A stretch of DNA of 64,000 nucleotides from positions 310,001 to 374,000 of the forward strand of contig NZ_JAVHZV010000030.1 in assembly GCF_031119625.1 (NCBI RefSeq), given 5' to 3'. A program made the translations under genes and the position numbers. The DNA comes from Pseudomonas sp. G34. GTDB lineage: Bacteria > Pseudomonadota > Gammaproteobacteria > Pseudomonadales > Pseudomonadaceae. The notes under the pieces were generated by a model. The model was not told where the DNA came from. It was given only the letters and a program-made list of their open reading frames with translations, and made no database searches. This document shows, in pieces, positions 1-8,574 of the stretch (the first letter of the stretch is position 1; each line of letters begins with the position of its first letter).

Positions 1-851
1 ATGTAGATCGGCTTGTCCAGCTGTGGGCAATCGATCACCGCATGGTCGGTATCGTCGTGGACGAGTTGCCCGTCGAACAGGTTGACGTTGCCGATGAATT
101 CGCAGACCAGGCGGCTGGCCGGCGTCTCGTAGATATCGATGGGGCTGCCGATCTGGGCGATCCAGCCCAGGTGCATGATGGCGATGCGCTGGGCCATGGT
201 CATGGCCTCTTCCTGGTCGTGGGTAACCATCACGCAGGTCACGCCGACGCGCTCGATGATCTCCACCAGTTCGAGTTGCATCTGCGAGCGCAGCTTCTTG
301 TCCAGCGCGCCCATGGGCTCGTCGAGCAGCAAAAGCTTGGGGCGCTTGGCCAGCGAGCGGGCCAGCGCCACGCGCTGGCGCTGGCCCCCGGAGAGCTGAT
401 GGGGCTTGCGCTTGGCATATTGGGTCATGTGCACCAGCTTGAGCATCTCGGCCACGCGCCCGTCGATCTCGGCCTTGGACATCTTGTCCTGCTTGAGGCC
501 GAAGGCGATGTTGTCAGCCACGCTCATGTGCGGGAACAGCGCGTAGGACTGGAACATCATGTTGATCGGTCGATCATAGGGCGGCAGGTCGGTAATGTCC
601 TGGCCATCGAGGAAGATGCGCCCTTCGGTGGGCCGCTCGAACCCGGCGAGCATGCGCAGCAGGGTCGACTTGCCCGAGCCGGAGCCACCCAGCAGGGCGA
701 AGATCTCGCCCTTGTTGATGGTCAGCGAGACATCGTCGACCGCGACGGTTTCGTCGAACTTCTTGGTTACCCGCTCGATCCTGACCAGCACCTCTTTGGG
801 TTGCTGGCTGCCCTCGATGACCTTCTTATAAGTACTGGAAGCAACTGCCAT
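1..851 (-). CDS. spuF: Polyamine ABC transporter ATPase SpuF (PotA/PotG family), 3' end outside window
   Basis: Cytoplasmic ATPase that energises uptake of spermidine and putrescine through the inner-membrane SpuGH permease. About 283 residues are visible and the C-terminal part, including most of the regulatory TOBE region, lies beyond the left edge. Walker A GGSGSGKST is at residues 55-63, the signature LSGGQ at 153-157, Walker B LLLLDEP at 173-179 and the switch histidine H211. The ATG at 851 follows a GGGAG ribosome site. It is the last visible gene of the leftward spuBCDEF operon, 118 bp after spuE; spuG and spuH are expected further left. The family call is very secure, and the symbol rests on the flanking receptor genes. 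Confidence 0.93.
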   Translation of the reverse strand, partial: MAVASSTYKKVIEGSQQPKEVLVRIERVTKKFDETVAVDDVSLTINKGEIFALLGGSGSGKSTLLRMLAGFERPTEGRIFLDGQDITDLPPYDRPINMMFQSYALFPHMSVADNIAFGLKQDKMSKAEIDGRVAEMLKLVHMTQYAKRKPHQLSGGQRQRVALARSLAKRPKLLLLDEPMGALDKKLRSQMQLELVEIIERVGVTCVMVTHDQEEAMTMAQRIAIMHLGWIAQIGSPIDIYETPASRLVCEFIGNVNLFDGQLVHDDTDHAVIDCPQLDKPIY

Positions 852-969
852 TACCAAACTCCCGCAGTAGAAATGTCACCCGGCGAGGACCGGGCGTTAG
901 GCAGGCCGTTGAGAAACGTGGCCACAGCAGCGGCAACGAGGGTAGCTACTCGACGGCCTGCTCATGGGT

Positions 970-2064
970 TTATCTTCCGGACTTGATCTTGGTCCAGCTT
1001 CGCGTCATCAGGCGCTGCGCCTTGGGCGGCAGTTCGGCCATCACGTACAACTTGTCCAGCACGGCCTGCGGTGGGTACACCGACTCGTCCTGGCGAATGT
1101 CCTGGTCCATCAGCTCCCCCGCCTTGACGTTGGGGTTGGCATAGCCGACATAGTCACTGACCCCGGCGATCACCTGTGGATCGAGCAGGTAGTTGATGAA
1201 GGCATGGGCCTGCTCGACATTGCCGGCATCCTTGGGGATGGCGAGCATGTCGAACCACAGGTTGGCGCCCTCCTTGGGAATCGCATAGGCGATTTCGATG
1301 CCCTTTCCGGCCTCCGCGGCACGGTCCGATGCCTGCAACACGTCACCGGAGTAGCCGAACGCCACGCAGATGTTGCCGTTGGCCAGGTCGGAAATGTATT
1401 TCGAGGAGTGGAAGTAGCTCACGTAGGGGCGCACTTCCAGCAGCTTGGCCTCGGCCTTGGCGTAGTCATCGGCGCTCTGGCTGTTCGGATCCAGGCCCAG
1501 GTAGTTGAGCACCGAGGGGATCATCTCGTCGGCCGAATCCATGAAGGACACGCCGCAGCTGGCGAGCTTCTTCATGTTCTGCGGTTCGAACAGCACGGCC
1601 CAGGAGTCGATCTTGTCGACACCCAGCACTTCCTTGACCTTGGCAACGTTGTAACCGATGCCGTTGGTGCCCCACAGATAAGGCACCGCGTACTGATTGC
1701 CCGGGTCGTTGGTTTCCAGCTGCTTGAGCAGCGCCGGGTCGAGGTTGTTCCAGTTCGGCAGCTTGCTCCGATCGAGCTTCTGGAACGCGCCCGCCTTGAT
1801 CTGCTTGCCGAGAAAATGATTGGACGGCACCACCACGTCGTAGCCGCTACGGCCAGCGAGCAATTTGCCTTCCAGGGTTTCGTTGGAGTCGAAGACGTCG
1901 TAGACCGGTTTGATGCCCGTGTCTTTCTGGAACGCGGCCAGGGTGTCCTCGCCGATGTAGTCGCTCCAGTTGTAGATATGCACGGTACCGTCGGCGTGTG
2001 CCAGGGTTGCCAAGCCAACCGAAAGCGCGGTCGTGGTCAGAATCTTGCCCAGGGGAAAATGCAC
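970..2064 (-). CDS. spuE: Periplasmic spermidine-preferring binding protein SpuE
   Basis: Receptor of 364 aa that delivers polyamine (spermidine in the characterised P. aeruginosa SpuE) to the SpuFGH transporter. The first ~24 residues form a Sec signal peptide ending LAHA, followed by the polyamine-pocket motif YNWSDY. The ligand-facing aromatic that separates SpuE from SpuD is tryptophan here (motif NLWFDM), which fits a spermidine receptor. The start is a GTG at 2064, chosen because AAGAGGA sits six bases upstream and the signal peptide begins there; no in-frame ATG fits. It lies between spuD and spuF in the same operon. Assignment to SpuE rather than SpuD is inferred from order and from this tryptophan. 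Confidence 0.92.
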   Translation of the reverse strand: MHFPLGKILTTTALSVGLATLAHADGTVHIYNWSDYIGEDTLAAFQKDTGIKPVYDVFDSNETLEGKLLAGRSGYDVVVPSNHFLGKQIKAGAFQKLDRSKLPNWNNLDPALLKQLETNDPGNQYAVPYLWGTNGIGYNVAKVKEVLGVDKIDSWAVLFEPQNMKKLASCGVSFMDSADEMIPSVLNYLGLDPNSQSADDYAKAEAKLLEVRPYVSYFHSSKYISDLANGNICVAFGYSGDVLQASDRAAEAGKGIEIAYAIPKEGANLWFDMLAIPKDAGNVEQAHAFINYLLDPQVIAGVSDYVGYANPNVKAGELMDQDIRQDESVYPPQAVLDKLYVMAELPPKAQRLMTRSWTKIKSGR

Positions 2065-2180
2065 AGGTCGTCCTCTTCTTGTGGCTCATCACCGGCAGGT
2101 GATGCATCGCGATTCGGGAGAGCGCCACGGCAACAGCGCGGCACTCGACGGGCGGCGATCCGCCCTTGCCTACAAACGCA

Positions 2181-2205
2181 GACCGCGGCGCCAGGCACCG
2201 CGGTC
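2181..2205 (-). other. Intercistronic hairpin between spuD and spuE
   Basis: Perfect 8-bp stem GACCGCGG/CCGCGGTC with a 9-nt loop, 9 bases downstream of the spuD stop. No T-run follows on the coding strand, so it is more likely an mRNA-stabilising or partial-termination element protecting the spuD message than a full terminator. Function is inferred. Confidence 0.5.
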
Positions 2206-2213
2206 ATCAGGCA

Positions 2214-3314
2214 TCAGCGACCGGACTTGATCTTCGTCCAGCTGCGGGTCATGGCGCGCTGGGCGGCCGGCGGCACGTCCGGGAAGGCGTACAACTTGCC
2301 CATGGTCTCCTGCGTCGGGTACACGCCCGGGTCGTTGCGAATGGCTTCATCGACCAGTGGCGTGGCCTTGGCATTGCCGTTGGGGAAGTGCACTTCGTTG
2401 GTGATCTCGGCCATGATTTCCGGCTTCAGCAGGAAGTTCATGAAGGCATAGGCCGACTCGACGTTTTCCGCATCGGCGGGGATCGCCACCATGTCGAAGA
2501 AGGTACCGGCGCCTTCCTTCGGAATGTTGTAGGCCACCTTGACCTTGCCACCCGCCTCTTCGGCCCGGGCCTTGGCCTGGTAGACGTCACCCGAGTAACC
2601 CACGGCCACGCAGAGGTTGCCGTTGGCCAGGTCGGAGATGTACTTGGAGGAGTGGAAATAGGTGATCGACGGGCGGATCTTCAGGAACAGCGCCTCGGCT
2701 TCCTTGAGCTCTTTCGGATCGGTGCTGGTCGGCTCATAGCCCAGGTACTGCAGTGCAATCGGCAGGATCTCGGTTGGCGAGTCGAGGAAGGATACGCCGC
2801 AGGCCTTCAGCTTCTCAATGTTCTCGGGCTTGAACAGCAGGTCCCAGGAATCCACCGGGGCGTTGTCGCCCAGCACGGCCTTGACCTTTTCCGGGTTGAA
2901 GCCGATGCCGATCGAGCCCCACATGTAGGGAAAGGCGTACTGGTTGCCCGGGTCGCTGACCTCGACGGTTTTCAGCAGGTTCTTGTCCAGGTTGTCCCAG
3001 TTGGACAGCTTGGACTTGTCCAGCGGCAGGTAGACCTTGGCCTTGATGTGCTTGGCCAGGAAGTTGTTGGACGGCACCACGATGTCGTAGCCCGACCGGC
3101 CCGCGAACAGCTTGGCTTCCAGGGTTTCGTTGGAGTCGTAGACGTCGTAGGTGACCTTGATGCCGGTCTCCTTGGTGAACTTGGCTACGGTGTCGGCGGC
3201 GATGTAGTCCGACCAGTTGTAGACGTTCAGTACCTTGCCATCTGCCTGCGCCATACCGGCCACGGCGCCGGCCAGCGTCACCGCCAGCAGAGTCTTGCCG
3301 AAAGTCTTGATCAT
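2214..3314 (-). CDS. spuD: Periplasmic putrescine-preferring binding protein SpuD
   Basis: Receptor of 366 aa, clearly paralogous to the adjacent SpuE (shared YNWSDY, VPSNNFL, SSKYISDLANGN and TRSWTKIKSGR segments). The signal peptide spans about residues 1-24, ending GMAQA. Where SpuE has NLWFDM this protein has GTFFDM, a phenylalanine at the aromatic position linked to putrescine preference in the P. aeruginosa pair. The open frame extends upstream to 3521, but the ATG at 3314 is chosen because it directly starts the signal peptide and follows an AGGGAG ribosome site. It sits 170 bp after spuC, a longer gap than elsewhere in the operon, with a hairpin in the leader. Ligand preference is inferred, not shown. 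Confidence 0.92.
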   Translation of the reverse strand: MIKTFGKTLLAVTLAGAVAGMAQADGKVLNVYNWSDYIAADTVAKFTKETGIKVTYDVYDSNETLEAKLFAGRSGYDIVVPSNNFLAKHIKAKVYLPLDKSKLSNWDNLDKNLLKTVEVSDPGNQYAFPYMWGSIGIGFNPEKVKAVLGDNAPVDSWDLLFKPENIEKLKACGVSFLDSPTEILPIALQYLGYEPTSTDPKELKEAEALFLKIRPSITYFHSSKYISDLANGNLCVAVGYSGDVYQAKARAEEAGGKVKVAYNIPKEGAGTFFDMVAIPADAENVESAYAFMNFLLKPEIMAEITNEVHFPNGNAKATPLVDEAIRNDPGVYPTQETMGKLYAFPDVPPAAQRAMTRSWTKIKSGR

Positions 3315-3347
3315 GCGGTTCAGCTCCCTAATGTGATGTCGATTCAG

Positions 3348-3384
3348 CGGGCCGCCGTTCTTCGCGGCTGGGCCCGTTTTTTTT
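3348..3384 (+). terminator. Hairpin with T8 run, pointing against the spu operon
   Basis: A GC-rich stem (CGGGCC-GCCG against CGGC-TGGGCCCG, with a two-base bulge) at 3348-3376 is followed on the + strand by eight Ts (3377-3384). It looks like an intrinsic terminator for rightward, antisense transcription, although both flanking genes run leftward. In the leftward transcript the same stem sits 34 bases upstream of the spuD start. See findings. Confidence 0.5.
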
Positions 3385-3484
3385 GGCCGGCAAGTCTGGC
3401 GATAACCACCCCATCGCTCAAGCCCTGACAGGCAATTGATTACACCCGACTGGCGCTGCATCCGCAAAAGCGTTGCAACGTCAG

Positions 3485-4852
3485 TCAAGCCAGTAAAGCA
3501 CGGGCGGTGAGATCCAGGCATTTGCGGGCCTTGTCCACCAGCTCGTCGATCTCGCTCTTGCTGATCACCAGCGGCGGCGAAATGATCATGGTGTCGCCAA
3601 CGGCGCGCATGATCAGGCCGTTCTCGAAGCAGTGACCGCGGCAGATCATCCCCACCGCCTTGTCGCTCGGATAACGCGCGCGGGTCGCTTTGTCCTTCAC
3701 CAGTTCGATGGCGCCCAGCATGCCCACGCCGCGCACCTCGCCGACCAACGGATGATCGGCCAGCTCGCGCAGTCGTTTCTGCAAATACGGTGCCGTTTCC
3801 TCTCTGACCTGCTCGATGATCTTTTCTTCGCGCAGAATCCGGATGTTTTCCAGCGCCACCGCTGCTGCCACCGGGTGTCCTGAATAGGTGAAGCCGTGGT
3901 TGAAATCGCCCCCCTCGTTGAGCACCTTGACGATCTCGTCACGCACCACCAGGCCGCCCATCGGCACGTAGCCGGAGGTCAGGCCCTTGGCGATGGTCAT
4001 CATGTCCGGCGTATTGCCGTAATAGTCGCTGCCGAACCACTCGCCGGTACGGCCGAACCCACAGATCACCTCGTCGGCGACGAACAGGATGTCGTACTTG
4101 GCGAGAATCTCGCGCACCCGCGGCCAGTAGCTGTCCGGGGGAATGATCACCCCGCCGGCGCCCTGGATCGGCTCGGCGATGAACGCCGCGACCTGGTCTT
4201 CGCCGACCTCGAGAATCTTCTTTTCCAGCTCATCAGCGGCCCAGATGCCAAAGGCCTCCGGGGTCATCTCGCCGCCCTCGCCGAACCAGTATGGCTGGGC
4301 GATATGGACGATGCCCGGGATCGGCAGGTCGCCCTGTTCGTGCATGCCTTTCATGCCGCCCAGGCTGGCGCCGGCGACGGTGGAGCCGTGATAGCCGTTC
4401 TCGCGGGCGATCACTACCTTCTTGTTCGGCTTGCCCTTGAGCGCCCAGTAATGGCGGACCATGCGCAGCATGGTGTCGTTGCCCTCCGAGCCCGAGCCGG
4501 TAAAGAACACGTGGTTCATGCCGGCCGGGGTCACCTCGGCGAGCGCCTTGGCCAGTTCCAGCACCGGCGGGTGGGCGGTCTGGAAGAAGGTGTTGTAGAA
4601 CGGCAGCTCGCGCATCTGCTTGCTGGCGGCCTGCACCAGTTCTTCACGACCATAGCCGATGGCGAGGCACCACAGCCCGGCCATGCCATCGAGGATCTTG
4701 TTGCCTTCGCTGTCCCACAGGTGCACGCCTTCACCGCGGGTGATGATGCGTGGGCCCTTCTCGGCCAGCTGCTTGAGATCACTGAAAGGCGCCAGGTGAT
4801 GGTCGCGGCTCATGGCCTGCCATTTCTGGGTATTCGCGTTGCTTGCCGTCAT
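3485..4852 (-). CDS. spuC: Polyamine:pyruvate aminotransferase SpuC
   Basis: PLP-dependent class III aminotransferase of 455 aa that moves an amino group from putrescine, cadaverine or related amines to pyruvate in polyamine catabolism. Family features seen are the N-terminal substrate motif GLWCLAIGYG, the cofactor-phosphate region GSGSEGND, the aspartate motif VADEVICGFGRTG, the Schiff-base lysine in IAKGLTSGY and the C-terminal MRAVGDTMIISPP. The frame can start at GTG 4858, but the ATG at 4852 is preferred: AGAGGTG is correctly spaced and the N-terminus then aligns with known SpuC. It follows spuB by 55 bp. Length is typical and all key residues are present. Confidence 0.93.
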   Translation of the reverse strand: MTASNANTQKWQAMSRDHHLAPFSDLKQLAEKGPRIITRGEGVHLWDSEGNKILDGMAGLWCLAIGYGREELVQAASKQMRELPFYNTFFQTAHPPVLELAKALAEVTPAGMNHVFFTGSGSEGNDTMLRMVRHYWALKGKPNKKVVIARENGYHGSTVAGASLGGMKGMHEQGDLPIPGIVHIAQPYWFGEGGEMTPEAFGIWAADELEKKILEVGEDQVAAFIAEPIQGAGGVIIPPDSYWPRVREILAKYDILFVADEVICGFGRTGEWFGSDYYGNTPDMMTIAKGLTSGYVPMGGLVVRDEIVKVLNEGGDFNHGFTYSGHPVAAAVALENIRILREEKIIEQVREETAPYLQKRLRELADHPLVGEVRGVGMLGAIELVKDKATRARYPSDKAVGMICRGHCFENGLIMRAVGDTMIISPPLVISKSEIDELVDKARKCLDLTARALLA

Positions 4853-4907
4853 ATTCACCTCTTATAAATGCCGGGCCGGGCGGCTCCGCGCCGGCCCGCC
4901 GGCTGGA

Positions 4908-6266
4908 TCAGACCGAGAGCAGCAGGAACTCGCGCTCCCAGGAGCTGATCACCCGCTTGAAGTTCTCGTGCTCGGCACGCTTGACCGCCACATAGCCGCT
5001 GACGAACTTGTGGCCCAGGTACTGCTCGACCACCTGGCAGGTTTCCATGCGCTCCAGTGCCGCCTCCAGGGTCAGTGGCAGGCGCAGGTTGCGGCGCTCG
5101 TAGCCACGGCCCACCACCGGCGCGCTCGGCTCGATGCCTTCGACCATGCCGATATAGCCGCACAACAGGCTGGCCGCCAGGGCCAGGTAGGGGTTGGCAT
5201 CGGCGCCGGCCAGGCGGTTTTCCACCCGACGGTTCTGCGGCGTGGCATCCGGCACGCGCAGGCCGACGGTACGGTTTTCCTCGCCCCACTCGACGTTCAC
5301 CGGCGCCGAGGTATCGGGCAGGAAGCGGCGGAACGAATTGACGTTGGGCGCGAACAGCGGCAACAGCTCCGGGATGTACTTCTGCAGCCCGCCGATGTGG
5401 TGCATGAACAGCTGGCTCATCGAGCCGTCTTCGTTGGAGAAGATGTTCTTGCCGGTCTTCACGTCGATGATGCTCTGGTGCAGGTGCATGGCGCTGCCTG
5501 GCTCATCGGTGATCGGTTTGGCCATGAAGGTCGCCGCCACGTCGTGCTTGAGCGCCGCTTCGCGCATGGTGCGCTTGAACACCAGGATCTGGTCGGCCAG
5601 GTGCAGCGCGTCGCCGTGACGGAAGTTGATCTCCATCTGCGCGGGGCCTTCTTCGTGGATCAGGGTGTCCAGATCCAGGCCCTGCAGCTCGCACCAGTCG
5701 TACATGTCCTCGAACAGCGGGTCGAATTCGTTGGCCGCATCGATCGAGAAGCTCTGCCGGCCGGTTTCCGGACGCCCGGAGCGGCCCATCGGCGCCACCA
5801 GCGGGAAGTCCGGGTCGCTGTTGCGCTTGGTCAGGTAGAACTCCATCTCCGGCGCCACGATCGGCTGCCAGCCCTTGTCGGCATACAGGCGCAGCACTTT
5901 CTTGAGGATGTTGCGCGGCGACAGCTCGATCGGATTGCCCTGCTTGTCGTAGGTGTCGTGGATCACCTGGGCGGTGGGCTCGATGGCCCAGGGCACGATG
6001 AACACGGCGTTCTCGTCCGGCCGGCAGATCATGTCGATGTCGGCCGGGTCGAGCAGGTCGTAGTACACATCGTCTTCGACGTAATCGCCGGTAACCGTCT
6101 GCAACAGCACGCTCTCGGGCAGGCGCATGCCTTTTTCATCGAGGAATTTGTTGGTCGGCGAGATCTTGCCCCGGGCAATCCCCGTCAGGTCGCTGACCAG
6201 ACATTCGACTTCGGTGATCTTGCGTTCTTTCAACCAGCTGGAGAGCTGGTCCAGTTTGGTGCTCAT
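4908..6266 (-). CDS. spuB: Glutamylpolyamine synthetase SpuB (glutamine synthetase-like)
   Basis: 452-aa ATP-dependent ligase of the GlnA type III/PuuA family. It joins glutamate to putrescine or other polyamines, the first step of the gamma-glutamyl pathway. The glutamine-synthetase fold is shown by the metal/glutamate motifs EMEFYL and AGSAMHLH-type (here PGSAMHLHQS), the NVNSFRRF loop and the ATP-site motif RVENRLAGADANPYL. It is the first gene of the leftward spu operon, with a GAGGT ribosome site, and faces spuI across an 816-bp control region. It is not a housekeeping glutamine synthetase because the adenylylation-loop tyrosine region is absent and the context is catabolic. The preferred polyamine cannot be told from sequence. 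Confidence 0.92.
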   Translation of the reverse strand: MSTKLDQLSSWLKERKITEVECLVSDLTGIARGKISPTNKFLDEKGMRLPESVLLQTVTGDYVEDDVYYDLLDPADIDMICRPDENAVFIVPWAIEPTAQVIHDTYDKQGNPIELSPRNILKKVLRLYADKGWQPIVAPEMEFYLTKRNSDPDFPLVAPMGRSGRPETGRQSFSIDAANEFDPLFEDMYDWCELQGLDLDTLIHEEGPAQMEINFRHGDALHLADQILVFKRTMREAALKHDVAATFMAKPITDEPGSAMHLHQSIIDVKTGKNIFSNEDGSMSQLFMHHIGGLQKYIPELLPLFAPNVNSFRRFLPDTSAPVNVEWGEENRTVGLRVPDATPQNRRVENRLAGADANPYLALAASLLCGYIGMVEGIEPSAPVVGRGYERRNLRLPLTLEAALERMETCQVVEQYLGHKFVSGYVAVKRAEHENFKRVISSWEREFLLLSV

Positions 6267-7082
6267 AGAGACCTCAGGTTTTTTGAAACCGGCATCCTCG
6301 GCCGGCTCGACATGCCCCGAACCTGGCGGGTGGCTTGGCGGCCAGCCACCAGCGTACGGGATAATCCAGGGTGTTCACGTTGCCACGAGCAGTGGCCCAC
6401 CCGCCACTCCAGACACAGCCTTGTGCGCGCAGCGGTGCACCACCACATCGCCCTCGACTGTAACCGACCTTTGTTGCACTCGACAGCGGCAGATGCCATT
6501 GCAAGGCGCGCGCCGCCTTTGCCAGGCATCGCTGGATACGCTTGAACGGGGCAGACAACGGCACAGGGCGCAGAGGCACGCAGCCATGCTGATCGACGGC
6601 CCGGCATAGACAGGGATAACGGAAGGAAGCTGATGAGGTGTGCAGATTTTCGAGCGAATCGACTGGCTGACGTCAGCGCGAGGAAACGCTGTGCAAAACA
6701 GCGCCGAGCGGCCGTGCGCAGGAACCGCATGACCCAGGTTACAGCCAGCGAGGCCGCGAACTGTGTGGCACTGGCAATGACGCCGGATAGCGACATGCAG
6801 CTCATGAAAACACCCTTATTGTTGGATTATGTGGGCTTTCGCCGAGCTTATCCTTGTTCGTTTTTTTATACAACCGGTTCATCTCGGCTCGCCGGTGTCG
6901 CCCGACACACACCTGAAACGGTGCACTGCTTTTTCCCGGAAATGCCCTGAAACGCCCTGAAAATGGCCATCAAGCCCCTTTTTAGGGCAGCATCGAGCTG
7001 CCTTGACAGCATCTGGCGTTTGGGATTGACTCGCGGTGTGTCAGCAATTGATTGATATTTTTAACAACATAGGTGTTGCATC
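6267..7082. promoter_or_regulatory. Divergent control region spuB/spuI; spuA absent
   Basis: 816 bp between the start codons of spuB (left) and spuI (right). In P. aeruginosa the glutamine-amidotransferase gene spuA occupies this place; I find no GATase-like frame here. The spuI-proximal half is AT-richer, with a T7 run near 6861-6867 and a repeated CCCTGAAA motif near 6945-6963. A leftward frame, 6263-6805, overlaps the spuB start by ATGA but has no protein-like composition. No promoter is strong enough to assign. Confidence 0.6.
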
Positions 7083-8462
7083 ATGTCGGTACCCCCGCGT
7101 GCCGTTCAGCTCAATGAAGCGAACGCATTCCTCAAGGAACACCCTGAGGTTCAGTTCGTCGACCTTCTGATTGCAGATATGAATGGTGTCGTGCGCGGCA
7201 AGCGCATCGAACGTGCCAGCCTCCATAAGGTGTACGAAAAAGGCATCAATCTGCCGGCTTCGCTGTTCGCCCTGGACATCAATGGCGCCACCGTCGAAAG
7301 CACAGGCCTGGGCCTGGACATCGGCGATGCCGACCGTATCTGCTTCCCCATCCCCGATACCCTGTGCAAGGAACCCTGGCAGAAGCGCCCCACCGCGCAA
7401 CTGTTGATGACCATGCACGAACTGGACGGCAGCCCCTTCTTTGCCGACCCACGAGAGGTATTGCGCCAGGTGGTACAGAAGTTCGACGAACTCGGCCTGA
7501 CCATCTGCGCAGCCTTCGAACTGGAGTTCTACCTGATCGATCAGGAAAACGTGAACGGTCGGCCGCAGCCGCCGCGCTCGCCGATCTCCGGCAAGCGCCC
7601 GCACTCCACCCAGGTCTACCTGATCGACGACCTCGACGAATACGTCGACTGCCTGCAGGACATGCTCGAGGCCGCCAAGGAGCAGGCGCTGCCGGCCGAC
7701 GCCATCGTCAAGGAAAGCGCCCCGGCGCAGTTCGAGGTCAACCTGCACCACACCAAGGATGCCATCAAGGCCTGCGACCACGCGCTGCTGCTCAAGCGCC
7801 TGATCAAGAACATCGCCTACGACCACGAGATGGATTCCACCTTCATGGCCAAGCCCTATCCGGGCCAGGCGGGCAACGGCCTGCACGTGCACATCTCGCT
7901 GCTCGACAAGAAAACCGGGCAGAACATCTTCGCCACCGACGATCCGGAGCAGCACGCGCCGCTGCGCCATGCCATCGCCGGGATCCTCGACACCATGCCG
8001 GCGTCGATGGCCTTCCTGTGCCCGAACGTCAACTCCTACCGCCGTTTCGGCGCGCAGTTCTATGTGCCGAACGCGCCGAGCTGGGGCCTGGACAACCGTA
8101 CCGTGGCGGTACGCGTACCGACCGGCAGCAGCGACGCGACCCGCATCGAGCACCGCGTGGCCGGTGCCGACGCCAACCCGTACCTGATGATGGCCTCGAT
8201 CCTCGCCGGCATTCACCACGGCCTGACCAACAAGCTGGATCCGGGTGAGCCGATCGAGGGCAATTCCTACGAGCAGTTGGAGCAGAGCCTGCCCAACAAC
8301 CTGCGTGACGCCCTGCGTGAGCTCGACGACAGCGAGGTGCTCAACAAGTACATCAGCCCCGACTACATCGACATCTTCGTCGCCTGCAAGGAAGCCGAAC
8401 TGCAGGAGTTCGAGACGACCATTTCCGATCTCGAATACAACTGGTACCTGCACACCGTGTAA
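7083..8462 (+). CDS. spuI: Glutamylpolyamine synthetase SpuI (glutamine synthetase-like)
   Basis: 459-aa glutamine-synthetase-fold ligase, paralogous to SpuB (similar N-terminus FVDLLIADMNGVVRGKR, AFELEFYL, GNGLHVHISL, NVNSYRRFG, RIEHRVAGADANPYLMM). In Pseudomonas this group gamma-glutamylates diamines so they can be oxidised via glutamylated intermediates. It is transcribed rightward, away from spuB, and closed by a clear terminator, so it is probably monocistronic. The ATG at 7083 begins a conserved N-terminus; the ribosome site is weak (AGGTG about 8 bases upstream). SpuB and SpuI differ in substrate in P. aeruginosa; which amine this one prefers is not visible. Confidence 0.9.
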   Translation: MSVPPRAVQLNEANAFLKEHPEVQFVDLLIADMNGVVRGKRIERASLHKVYEKGINLPASLFALDINGATVESTGLGLDIGDADRICFPIPDTLCKEPWQKRPTAQLLMTMHELDGSPFFADPREVLRQVVQKFDELGLTICAAFELEFYLIDQENVNGRPQPPRSPISGKRPHSTQVYLIDDLDEYVDCLQDMLEAAKEQALPADAIVKESAPAQFEVNLHHTKDAIKACDHALLLKRLIKNIAYDHEMDSTFMAKPYPGQAGNGLHVHISLLDKKTGQNIFATDDPEQHAPLRHAIAGILDTMPASMAFLCPNVNSYRRFGAQFYVPNAPSWGLDNRTVAVRVPTGSSDATRIEHRVAGADANPYLMMASILAGIHHGLTNKLDPGEPIEGNSYEQLEQSLPNNLRDALRELDDSEVLNKYISPDYIDIFVACKEAELQEFETTISDLEYNWYLHTV

Positions 8463-8471
8463 CCCCTGAAA

Positions 8472-8493
8472 CGCCGGCAATAGCCGGCGTTTT
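8472..8493 (+). terminator. Intrinsic terminator of spuI
   Basis: Stem CGCCGGC / GCCGGCG (7 bp) with an AATA loop, followed by TTTT, ten bases after the spuI stop. Confidence 0.85.
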
Positions 8494-8574
8494 CACAGGC
8501 GCGGCCGGCCTGCCTCGGCCAGCTGCGCCTGGCGCAGCACCTTAATTGTTACCATCGCTATCAGGATGACCGCC

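Noticed and set aside
6263..6805. Leftward 180-codon frame ending in an ATGA overlap with spuB
   Set aside because: The overlap is tempting, but the protein is Arg/Cys/Ser-rich with no domain and no resemblance to SpuA, and it reads like random GC-rich sequence.
6633..6950. Rightward 105-codon frame in the spuB-spuI gap
   Set aside because: No ribosome site, basic random-like composition and no family resemblance; it overlaps the opposite candidate.
4908..8462. Housekeeping glutamine synthetase for the two GlnA-like genes
   Set aside because: Both belong to the polyamine-glutamylating branch and sit among polyamine genes; they are assigned as SpuB and SpuI.
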